Shown here: positions 29,001 to 35,224 of the stretch, in pieces
Layout: the number at the start of each line of letters is the position of its first letter
Position numbering within the stretch: the stretch's first letter is position 1
Assembly: GCA_943370285.1 (NCBI GenBank)
Contig: CALRQJ020000006.1
Span: 1-64,000 of the forward strand
Source of the DNA: CALRQJ02 sp943370285
GTDB taxonomy: Bacteria; Bacteroidota; Bacteroidia; Chitinophagales; Chitinophagaceae
Length of the DNA stretch: 64,000 bases
Reading direction: 5' to 3'
Program-made: the position numbers and the translations under genes
Notes under the pieces: model-generated
Told to the model about the DNA's origin: nothing
Databases searched by the model: none
Seen by the model: only the letters and a program-made list of their open reading frames with translations

Positions 29001-29085
29001 TTTGATTAAAATGATGGGTGCAACCATTCAAATTGAAAGTCAAATTGGCAAAGGAACAACCGTTCACATCATTTTACCGGCATAA
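26035..29085 (+). CDS. Propeller-domain sensor histidine kinase
   Basis: A 1016-residue inner-membrane sensor. ATG 26035 gives an ideal signal peptide (LILLLLLIFFEIANGQ). A periplasmic two-component-regulator propeller (~25-640; GLPSNGIKGI, FLWIATEAGISRFDG) is followed by a Y_Y_Y domain (~665-735), one transmembrane helix (~738-760) and a short coiled coil. The HisKA domain has H804 in the unusual motif SHDIVTPLKF. The HATPase has LLTNAIHF (N box), DDGCGM and GHGLG. It lacks the receiver and HTH of hybrid HTCS proteins, so it needs a separate regulator; the LuxR-type protein at 22284 is the obvious candidate. The signal it senses is unknown. Confidence 0.88.
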   Translation: MKVTTLILLLLLIFFEIANGQTQKDYTIKQFTTENGLPSNGIKGIQWDAATGFLWIATEAGISRFDGINFKTFNKENTPSIATERMMFIIRNHNGKIYSADAGGNLVTVMQNRIAAFDTINYKKDPFSGLYLIAVSDTFFKAKKDKNMSGDFSMIYSKVASINDTACFIRNQRSLYYYSISMEKPVLYKTGNVMARYLFKIANNYFITDSLNQTYQLDIKNGSATSTNITFDTKSTVDKNRIIYWENGMKNPLLFQSGNVYLLHVEQNELKAKLLFTNIPTDNYLRSAQYSEELKILFIGTDSKGVSVFYTNRVASKKRKKEDIKNRNAVYAQVELPNGNILTNEGDVIGDAAFNQADLPINDKFNFAVFTYNDTLLCYVKYNPTLGFSHFFTYNYLTKKTTPYPKIRLFDGAGYATLNGSLSITTESGIGVLEGDSLRYLIRFKRTATSNMVFQSLEVEPGVVVFATCSGLFKYHANSNSLDTLFTKLNFCVRSIWQYKDYLFFGTYGAGFYMYKNGKVKQMPLDKNNYLLYTHCFVPDDKGYCFLSTNRGLFKANIEQLIHAFEQDNQPVYYFFFGKNDGMEMTELNGGCTPCALILKNKTISFPTMDGLLWVDPEKANTVMPGGDIYIDEILIDNKQYYPNAVALQSLPAETSEIQIKLAIAGWSNKENIYIEYKLNNAANWSALNIEKGMEITFNNLPPGKYQLQIRKLNGFGINNYSYKQIEFYITIPWYKQWWFYALSALTLFGLIVLYFQLRTKQFLLRQRNLEKQVSEKTKELQQQNEVLEKNNTIKTRLISIISHDIVTPLKFVTVAGKNLLEKRSMMNEALQQETLQEITNTAQELQLLSTNILNWIKYQNENRRMVKETFDVFEVVKQVQSILNTLAKQKNLQLINNVTPGIQVTQYFEPLKILVYNLLTNAIHFTAQGNITISSQQNDANIIISVKDDGCGMSQEQIQNIVEDRFVISAANVDNKKGHGLGYLIIKDLIKMMGATIQIESQIGKGTTVHIILPA

Positions 29086-29163
29086 CCTTGCACCGTTGCC
29101 GCTTTTAACTGCAAAAACTGGGTTAAATATCAAGTCTACACAGTATGTACAGCCTCAAAACCC

Positions 29164-29171
29164 TATTTTTG
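29164..29171 (+). promoter_or_regulatory. Possible promoter of the SurA-like gene
   Basis: TATTTTTG matches TAnnTTTG exactly, 20 bases before the ATG at 29192. No clear -33 element is seen. Confidence 0.4.
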
Positions 29172-29191
29172 GTGCTATTAAGTTGTTTATT

Positions 29192-30574
29192 ATGAGGATT
29201 GTATTCGTACTTGTTTGTACTCTTTTCACTGTTGCTATCGCTAATGCTCAACCAACGCAGGTTAAAAAAGTGATTGCCGATAAAATTGTTGGCCAAGTTG
29301 GTGACCGTGTTATTTTACGTTCAGATGTTTATAATGCTATTGCCGACGTACAACGCCAAGGTGGTCAGTTGCCACCAAACCCACAATGCGAATTGATGGA
29401 AAACTTGTTGATTCAAAAAGCACTGGTGCTGCAGGCCGAAAAAGATTCTTTAACCGTTGGCGAAGATGAATTAGATGCTTTGCTAGATAATCAGGTACGT
29501 GGATTTATTCAACAATATGGTAGTAAAGAAGTGTTGGAAGAAATTGCCGGCAAATCAATTTATCAAATTAAAGAAGACTTCCGTGAGCCATTTAGAGAAA
29601 GAGAGTTGGCCAAGCAGATGCAAAACAAAATTTTAGGTGCCGTAAAAATTACTCCCACCGAAGTAAAAGCTTGGTTTAATAAAATACCAAAAGACAGTTT
29701 ACCTTTTTACGAAAGCGAAATCGAAGTAAGCCAAATCATTGTTTATCCTAAGGCCAACAGAGATGTTGAAAGCTATGTGACCCGGCAGCTCAACAATTTC
29801 AAAAAGCAAATAGAAGATGGCACCGGCAAATTTGATTTGTTAGCCAAACAATATTCAGAAGATCCGGGCAGTAAAGACAATGGCGGACAGTACAATATCA
29901 ACCGTAACGATAAGTTTTGGGACCCTGCTTTTCTAGCCGCTTCTTTTCGTTTAAAAGAAGGACAAGTTTCTAACGTAGTAAAAAGTAAGTTCGGCCTACA
30001 CATTATTCAGCAAGTAAGTCGTGCCGGTGATGATGCAGTTGTGCGTCATATTTTACGTATTCCACCGGTAACCGATGATGAAGTAAAAGAGTCAGTTGCT
30101 AAATTAGATTCGGTGCGTCAAAAAATTGTTTCGGGTACCATCAAGTTTGCCGAAGCAGTAAACAAACACAGCGAAGACGATAACAGTAAATTCAACGGCG
30201 GCGCCGTACAAGATAGAGATGGTTCTACTTATGTAACTATCGACCAATTAGACAAAGACATGGTATTGGCCATCAAAAACATGAAAGTTGGTGAAGTATC
30301 CAAACCCGTTGCCTTTACCGATGAAAGAAATAGAAAAGCGGTTCGTTTAATTTTGCTTAAAACCCGTACAGAACCACACCGTGAAAACATGCGGGACGAT
30401 TACAACAAAATTGCTCAAAAAGCATTGGACGAAAAGAAAGAAGAATCGCTGGCTAAATGGTTTAAAGTGCATTTGCCCAAATACTATATTTTAGTTGATA
30501 AGGAGTTTGCCAACTGCGACAATCTAAAAGATTGGTATGCGGTTTCAAATAGTGCTACTGCCGCATCTAATTAA
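29192..30574 (+). CDS. SurA-like periplasmic peptidyl-prolyl isomerase
   Basis: A 460-residue periplasmic chaperone for outer-membrane proteins. ATG 29192 gives a signal peptide (VFVLVCTLFTVAIANAQ); the in-frame extension upstream lacks one. A SurA N-terminal helical chaperone domain (~25-165) is followed by two parvulin domains (~174-275 and ~284-385). The first is canonical (EVSQIIVYPK...FDLLAKQYSEDPGSKDNGG) and the second has HILRIPP...HSEDDNSKFNGGAV. A C-terminal helix closes the fold. It should serve the beta-barrel proteins that T9SS depends on. It ends at a clear terminator. Confidence 0.9.
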   Translation: MRIVFVLVCTLFTVAIANAQPTQVKKVIADKIVGQVGDRVILRSDVYNAIADVQRQGGQLPPNPQCELMENLLIQKALVLQAEKDSLTVGEDELDALLDNQVRGFIQQYGSKEVLEEIAGKSIYQIKEDFREPFRERELAKQMQNKILGAVKITPTEVKAWFNKIPKDSLPFYESEIEVSQIIVYPKANRDVESYVTRQLNNFKKQIEDGTGKFDLLAKQYSEDPGSKDNGGQYNINRNDKFWDPAFLAASFRLKEGQVSNVVKSKFGLHIIQQVSRAGDDAVVRHILRIPPVTDDEVKESVAKLDSVRQKIVSGTIKFAEAVNKHSEDDNSKFNGGAVQDRDGSTYVTIDQLDKDMVLAIKNMKVGEVSKPVAFTDERNRKAVRLILLKTRTEPHRENMRDDYNKIAQKALDEKKEESLAKWFKVHLPKYYILVDKEFANCDNLKDWYAVSNSATAASN

Positions 30575-30593
30575 TTATCAATTATTTATTGCC

Positions 30594-30624
30594 AATCCTG
30601 TTCGCAAAACGAACAGGATTTTTT
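30594..30624 (+). terminator. Terminator of the SurA-like gene
   Basis: A perfect 11-bp stem (AATCCTGTTCG with CGAACAGGATT, loop CAAAA) runs into a T run, 20 bases after the stop codon. Confidence 0.9.
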
Positions 30625-30640
30625 ATGCCGAAAAATAAAA

Positions 30641-30673
30641 TTTGGAAATTAGATGTATATACATGTATCTTTG
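30641..30673 (+). promoter_or_regulatory. Promoter of marR, overlapped by a palindromic operator
   Basis: TTTG (30641-30644) and TATCTTTG (30666-30673) fit the -33/-7 consensus with a 21-base spacer. Two overlapping perfect palindromes, ATGTATATACAT (30653-30664) and ATACATGTAT (30659-30668), fill the spacer and reach into the -7 box. This is a classic place for MarR autorepression. Confidence 0.7.
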
Positions 30674-30677
30674 TGTC

Positions 30678-31136
30678 GTGAAGTTAGAAGAAGCCATACA
30701 AAGCAACAAATTCAAGAGCAATGTGCAAAAAGCAGCATTAAACATTATGTACACTGCTTGGTGGATTAAAAGCATGAGTAGCAAAGCATTGAAGGACTTT
30801 GACCTAACCCATGAACAATATAATGTGTTGCGAATATTGAAAGGCAAACACCCAGAAAAAATGTGTGTGAAAGATATTGCTTGCCGAATGATTGAAAAAA
30901 GCAGCAATGTGCCTCGTATCATTGATAGATTGGTGGATAAGGAATGGGTAATTAGAAGTCAGGGTGAAGAAGATGCCAGACAAACTGTAATTGCTTTGAC
31001 GCAAACCGGCATTGCTGTACTGACAAACGCAACCGTGAAGTTAGAGGCATCACATGCCAATGCTGTTAACTTAACCGAAGATCAGGCCGTTGTATTGAAT
31101 GACTTACTCGAACAATTAAGAACCAACGAAAGCTAA
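30678..31136 (+). CDS. MarR family transcriptional regulator
   Basis: A 152-residue winged-helix regulator. GTG 30678 (VKLEEAIQSNKFKSN) is chosen; upstream codons read through the promoter. The winged HTH spans ~45-110 (LTHEQYNVLRILKGKHP, CVKDIACRMIEKSSNVPRIIDRL, and wing GEEDARQTVIALT). A single Cys (CVKDIAC...) pair in the HTH region could be redox-sensitive, but this is only a guess. It is the first gene of a run of stress genes and has palindromes before and after it. The GTG lies five bases from the -7 box, so the mRNA may be leaderless. Confidence 0.88.
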   Translation: MKLEEAIQSNKFKSNVQKAALNIMYTAWWIKSMSSKALKDFDLTHEQYNVLRILKGKHPEKMCVKDIACRMIEKSSNVPRIIDRLVDKEWVIRSQGEEDARQTVIALTQTGIAVLTNATVKLEASHANAVNLTEDQAVVLNDLLEQLRTNES

Positions 31137-31150
31137 TATTTTTTTGAACA

Positions 31151-31172
31151 AATACATGTACATACACGTATT
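31151..31172 (+). promoter_or_regulatory. Second likely MarR operator before the pirin operon
   Basis: The 22-base imperfect palindrome (18 of 22 positions symmetric) contains TACATGTA and shares the ATACATGTA core with the site at the marR promoter. It lies between marR and the first pirin gene, 26 bases before its ATG. Confidence 0.6.
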
Positions 31173-31197
31173 GTAATAACAAACTAAACAAAAATTT

Positions 31198-31908
31198 ATG
31201 AAAACAATATTTCATTCCGCAGCAGAAAGAGGTCATGCCAACCACGGTTGGTTAGACAGTTACCACAGTTTTAGTTTTGCCGGTTTTTACGATCCCAATA
31301 AAGTACATTTTGGTGCTTTAAGAGTGTTGAATGACGACACCGTTAAAGGTGGATTTGGTTTTAGCAAACACCCACATGATAACATGGAGATTGTTTCCAT
31401 TCCGTTAGTAGGTGATTTACACCATCAAGATACAACCGGCAGAGAAAAGATTATTAAACAGGGCGATGTACAAATTATGAGTGCCGGTAGCGGTATTGCC
31501 CATAGCGAAACCAATGCCAACCGAGATAAGGAAGTGAAGTTTTTGCAGATTTGGGTGTTTCCAAAGGAGAAAGATATTGAGCCTAGGTACGACCAAAAGT
31601 CTTTTCCTGCCGAAGGCAGAAAAAACCAATTGCAAACCGTTGTGGCACCTGATGATGAAAAAGCCGTTTGGATTAACCAACAAGCTTGGTTTACACTTGG
31701 AAGTTTGGAACAAGGTGTTGCAACCCATTACAACATCAAACAAAATGGCAATGGCGTTTATGCTTTCTTAATAGAAGGTTCAGCTACGGTTAACGGCATT
31801 GCCCTAAACCGCAGAGATGCTATAGGCATTTGGGAAACAGATACACTAAACATTGAAGCCTCATCAAATGCTGAAATTTTATTGATTGATGTTCCGATGT
31901 CGCTTTAA
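31198..31908 (+). CDS. Pirin family protein (YhhW-like bicupin)
   Basis: A 236-residue cytosolic bicupin. The pirin N-terminal cupin has the metal ligands H58 and H60 (FSKHPHDNMEI), H102 and E104 (GSGIAHSE), the same spacing as in E. coli YhhW, for which quercetin dioxygenase activity has been reported. The second cupin is more degenerate. It opens a cluster of three pirins with YceI, OsmC and an FMN reductase behind a MarR regulator. A role in detoxifying quinones or other electrophiles, or in sensing redox state, is an inference. Confidence 0.9.
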   Translation: MKTIFHSAAERGHANHGWLDSYHSFSFAGFYDPNKVHFGALRVLNDDTVKGGFGFSKHPHDNMEIVSIPLVGDLHHQDTTGREKIIKQGDVQIMSAGSGIAHSETNANRDKEVKFLQIWVFPKEKDIEPRYDQKSFPAEGRKNQLQTVVAPDDEKAVWINQQAWFTLGSLEQGVATHYNIKQNGNGVYAFLIEGSATVNGIALNRRDAIGIWETDTLNIEASSNAEILLIDVPMSL

Positions 31909-31918
31909 ATCAAACACC

Positions 31919-32803
31919 ATGAAAACAGTAAACAAAATAATAAGCGGCCGACCCATCAATGTAGGCAGCATACAAGTACAAGAGCTGTTGCCTAATGATG
32001 GCGAAAATGCCAATCCTTTTTTGGTATTTCACCATGGGGTTGCCAAAGCAAATACCGAAATACCATTAAAAGATCAAGGTGTTGGACCACACCCACACCG
32101 TGGATTTAGTGCGGTAAGTTTTATTTATCGTGGCGGTGTGCATCATCGTGACAGCAGGGGCAATGACCATAAAGTCTATGCCGGTGGTACGCAATGGACA
32201 AGTGCCGGCATGGGCATCATCCATAGCGAAAGAATACCCGAAGATATTTTTGAAGTAAGTAATGGCGAACAAGAATTATTGCAGGTTTGGGTAAATACTC
32301 CGGCTGCCCATAAAATGGACCAACCGGCATACCATCCGGCAACGGCTGAAGAAACGCCTACCATTATTTCACAAGATGGATTGACTATTGTTCGGGTTCC
32401 TGCCGGTAATGTTAACGGTACAAAGGGCATTATTCCAACTTTTACCCATGTAACAACAGCAATGGTAGAAATGAAACAAGGTGGCTCATACCAATTTGCA
32501 TTTCCTGCCATCCACAACACGATTGTATATGTGCTTAGCGGAAGCATTAACATCAACAATAATGCAACATTGAACAACAAGGAGTTGGCATTGTTTCATC
32601 AAGATGGCGACAACTTTACCATAACTGCAACAGCAGACAGTTTGTTGTTTGTTGGTAGTGGAGCACCGATTGATGAACCAATTGCACAACATGGTCCGTT
32701 TGTGATGAACACCCAAACCGAAATCATGCAGGCATTTAAAGATTATCAAATGGGTAAAATGGGAGTGCTGATTGAGGAACAGTCGACATTCCACAGTCAA
32801 TAA
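31919..32803 (+). CDS. Pirin family protein, long form
   Basis: A 294-residue bicupin. It has the pirin motif GVGPHPHRGFSAVSFIYRGG with metal-binding His residues and the second half GMGIIHSER. The C-terminal cupin and an extra tail (MNTQTEIMQAFKDYQMGKMG) match the long, human-pirin-like branch. ATG 31919 fits the family start; the frame is open slightly further upstream within the preceding gene. It follows the first pirin by ten bases, so the two are co-transcribed. Confidence 0.88.
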   Translation: MKTVNKIISGRPINVGSIQVQELLPNDGENANPFLVFHHGVAKANTEIPLKDQGVGPHPHRGFSAVSFIYRGGVHHRDSRGNDHKVYAGGTQWTSAGMGIIHSERIPEDIFEVSNGEQELLQVWVNTPAAHKMDQPAYHPATAEETPTIISQDGLTIVRVPAGNVNGTKGIIPTFTHVTTAMVEMKQGGSYQFAFPAIHNTIVYVLSGSININNNATLNNKELALFHQDGDNFTITATADSLLFVGSGAPIDEPIAQHGPFVMNTQTEIMQAFKDYQMGKMGVLIEEQSTFHSQ

Positions 32804-32886
32804 TCCATTGCAAAAGCACTTGTTAGAACTAAAGAAAAACTTAATCAAGTATTGAATAATAAAAAATAAACATTTCTTAATTAAAC

Positions 32887-32914
32887 GCCTCACCCCCCTT
32901 TAGGGGATGGGGGC
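32887..32914. repeat. C/G-rich palindromic repeat (CCCCTTTAGGGG type)
   Basis: A CCCCTTTAGGGG core (32895-32906) followed by ATGGGGGC, between the long pirin and YceI genes. It resembles the elements found in the arginine operon near 47-48 kb. Confidence 0.6.
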
Positions 32915-32931
32915 AAAAAAAACAATTCATC

Positions 32932-33459
32932 ATGGCAACGTACAAAATCGACGCAGCACACAGCGAAATCACTTTTAAAGTGAAACACTTAATGATTACC
33001 AATGTAACTGGTAATTTCAAACAATTTGATGCCACATTAGAAGCCGCTAACGAAGATTTTAGCGATGCTAGCATCAGCTTCGAGGCAGACATCAACAGCA
33101 TCAACACCAACAACGAACAACGTGATGCACATTTAAAAAGTGATGACTTTTTTGCAGCGGAATCTTTCCCCAAATTAAGTTTTGTATCAACCGGTTTCAA
33201 TAAAGTTGGTGAAGGTGAATTTACCTTAGTAGGCGATGTAACCATTCGTGATGTAACCAAATCAGTAACATTAGCAGTTGAATATGGTGGAACCATGGTT
33301 GACCCTTGGGGACAAACCAAAGCAGGTTTTGAAATTGGTGGTAAAATCAACCGTAAAGATTTTGGTTTACAGTGGACTGCTACTACCGAAGCAGGTGGTA
33401 TTGTAGTAAGCGATGAAGTGAAACTTCACCTTAGTGTTCAAATGATTAAGCAAGCTTAA
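32932..33459 (+). CDS. YceI family protein
   Basis: A 175-residue lipocalin-like beta-barrel. The family signatures are YKIDAAHSEITFKVKHL at the N-terminus, DDFFAAESFPKLSF in the middle, and a C-terminal strand VSDEVKLHLSVQ. YceI proteins bind polyisoprenoid or quinone-like lipids. Unlike E. coli YceI, there is no signal peptide, so this copy should be cytosolic. Its place among pirins and an FMN reductase suggests handling of quinone-type compounds. The repeat at 32887 lies just upstream. Confidence 0.9.
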   Translation: MATYKIDAAHSEITFKVKHLMITNVTGNFKQFDATLEAANEDFSDASISFEADINSINTNNEQRDAHLKSDDFFAAESFPKLSFVSTGFNKVGEGEFTLVGDVTIRDVTKSVTLAVEYGGTMVDPWGQTKAGFEIGGKINRKDFGLQWTATTEAGGIVVSDEVKLHLSVQMIKQA

Positions 33460-33469
33460 AATTATTAGT

Positions 33470-33850
33470 ATGACAACAGCCGGCATTGCCAATAGCAAAT
33501 ACAGATTGGCCTTGAACAATGGAAGACACGAATTTTTTGCAGACGAACCTGTTGAAGTGGGTGGAACAGATTCTGCCCCTGCTCCAGACGAATTGCTAGA
33601 GGCAGCGCTGGCTAGTTGTACCGCTATCACTTTACGCATGTATGCCGATAGAAAACAATGGGCGGTACATCAGATAGATGTACAAGTTTCATTAGAACGC
33701 AAGGAAGGCATTACATCGTTCACCAGAAATATTAGCATCAAAGGCGAAGTTGATGCCGAACAAAAAGATAGGTTATTGCAAATTGCCAAAGCTTGTCCGG
33801 TAAGTAAAACATTAGCCGCAGGCTCTACCATTACCACCACTATTCAATAA
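33470..33850 (+). CDS. OsmC family peroxiredoxin-like protein
   Basis: A 126-residue cytosolic protein of the OsmC/Ohr fold, which reduces organic hydroperoxides with a pair of cysteines. Here these are C50 (EAALASCTAITLRMYA) and C109 (AKACPVSKTL), both in the expected contexts. It follows yceI by ten bases and precedes the third pirin by six. Organic peroxide reduction is the likely role and fits control by a MarR protein. Confidence 0.88.
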   Translation: MTTAGIANSKYRLALNNGRHEFFADEPVEVGGTDSAPAPDELLEAALASCTAITLRMYADRKQWAVHQIDVQVSLERKEGITSFTRNISIKGEVDAEQKDRLLQIAKACPVSKTLAAGSTITTTIQ

Positions 33851-33856
33851 AATACC

Positions 33857-34567
33857 ATGCAACAATTATTATTTAAAAAAGAAGAAAGAGGTCTGAAAGA
33901 TATTGGTTGGCTACAAAGCAATTTTACTTTCAGCTTCAGCAGTTACCAAAACCCGGCCCGCAATGGTTTTGGTTTATTGAAAGTGTTTAATGATGATTTT
34001 GTGCAACAAGGTGGTGGCTTTGGTTTGCATCCGCACCAAAATATGGAAATTATTTCCATCCTATTGGCCGGTAAAATGAACCATAAAGACACCATGGGCT
34101 ACAGCGATGTAGTAGAAAAAGATTGGGTGCAACTCATGAGTGCCGGCAGCGGCTTAAGACATGAAGAACATAATGTAGGCGATGAAACCGTGAACTTTTT
34201 GCAAATATGGATTGAACCTAAACTGCAAAACATCAACCCTCGTTACCAACGCAGGTATTTTCCAGAAGCCAATAGAAAAAACAAATTGGTTACCGTGGTA
34301 AGCAACGAAGAAGGCGCTGCACATTGTTGGATCAATCAAAACGCTAAAATCAGTTTGGGTTATTTTGATGCGTCACAAACCATCAACTACACACTCAACC
34401 CTACCAATAAAGCAGTATTTGTTTTTTTGATGGAAGGTGAACTTGACATAGCAGGCACTCATTTGGCCACAAGAGATGCCATTGGTTTATGGGAAACGGA
34501 AAATGTATCTATCCAGATTAAACAAGAAAGCCGCTTTGTGGTTATAGAAGTGCCCATCAATCATTAA
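33857..34567 (+). CDS. Pirin family protein (third copy)
   Basis: A 236-residue bicupin paralogous to the first pirin of this operon (same length, GGGFGLHPHQNMEI and SAGSGLRHEEHN in matching places). In the motif corresponding to GIAHSE the sequence reads GLRHEE, so the His and Glu ligands are kept. It completes a set of three pirins in one operon. Confidence 0.88.
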   Translation: MQQLLFKKEERGLKDIGWLQSNFTFSFSSYQNPARNGFGLLKVFNDDFVQQGGGFGLHPHQNMEIISILLAGKMNHKDTMGYSDVVEKDWVQLMSAGSGLRHEEHNVGDETVNFLQIWIEPKLQNINPRYQRRYFPEANRKNKLVTVVSNEEGAAHCWINQNAKISLGYFDASQTINYTLNPTNKAVFVFLMEGELDIAGTHLATRDAIGLWETENVSIQIKQESRFVVIEVPINH

Positions 34568-34599
34568 TCATATTCCCGAAGGGAAAATAATAGATAAAC

Positions 34600-35157
34600 A
34601 TGAACATAGAAATCATCAGCGGTAGCCCAAGGTCTGCCAGCATTACCAACAGATTAGCCTTGTTTTTAGCTCAAGAACTAAAAGCCAATACCAACCACAA
34701 CATAGGAATAATAGATGTTAGAGACTGGAATTTGGGCTTGTTAGAAAATGTGTTTTCAAGTGTTGACAATACACCAGAACAGTTTAAGCCTTTGGCAGAA
34801 AGAATGTTTGCGGCCGATGCTTTTATCTTGGTTACACCAGAATACAACGGCAGCTATTCCCCGGCTTTACAAAATTTGATGGACCATTTTCTCAAGCAAG
34901 CCAAAAAAGCATTTGGCTTGGTTACAGCAAGCACCGGAGCAATGGGTGGTATGAGAAGTTCGCAGCAATTGTTGCTATTGGTGCCTGCATTGTTTGGTAT
35001 TGCTAGTCCGCATATGCTGATTACGCCGTTTGTAGATAAGAAGTTTGATGCAGAAGGTAATTTGGTAGATGAAACGTTTAGAAAAAGCGTTGACAATTTT
35101 ACCCGTGAGTTTTTGTGGTTAGCCGAAACTTTGGTACCGCAAGAAGTATTGAATTAA
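34600..35157 (+). CDS. NADPH-dependent FMN reductase / quinone reductase
   Basis: A 185-residue flavodoxin-fold enzyme. The phosphate-binding loop is GSPRSASITNRLA (residues 8-20), and the flavin-contact motif is PEYNGSYSPALQNLMDH (~84-100). Such proteins reduce FMN, quinones or azo compounds with NAD(P)H. It is the last gene of the MarR operon and ends at a strong terminator. Two-electron quinone reduction would fit the pirin/YceI/OsmC neighbours. Confidence 0.88.
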   Translation: MNIEIISGSPRSASITNRLALFLAQELKANTNHNIGIIDVRDWNLGLLENVFSSVDNTPEQFKPLAERMFAADAFILVTPEYNGSYSPALQNLMDHFLKQAKKAFGLVTASTGAMGGMRSSQQLLLLVPALFGIASPHMLITPFVDKKFDAEGNLVDETFRKSVDNFTREFLWLAETLVPQEVLN

Positions 35158-35165
35158 TATGTAGA

Positions 35166-35200
35166 AAAGAGGCGAAGATGTAACTTCGCCTCTTTCTTTT
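35166..35200 (+). terminator. Terminator of the MarR-pirin operon
   Basis: A perfect 12-bp stem (AAAGAGGCGAAG with CTTCGCCTCTTT, six-base loop) is followed by CTTTTT, nine bases after the stop codon. Confidence 0.9.
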
Positions 35201-35224
35201 TATACACCCTTCCAAGCTCCAACC

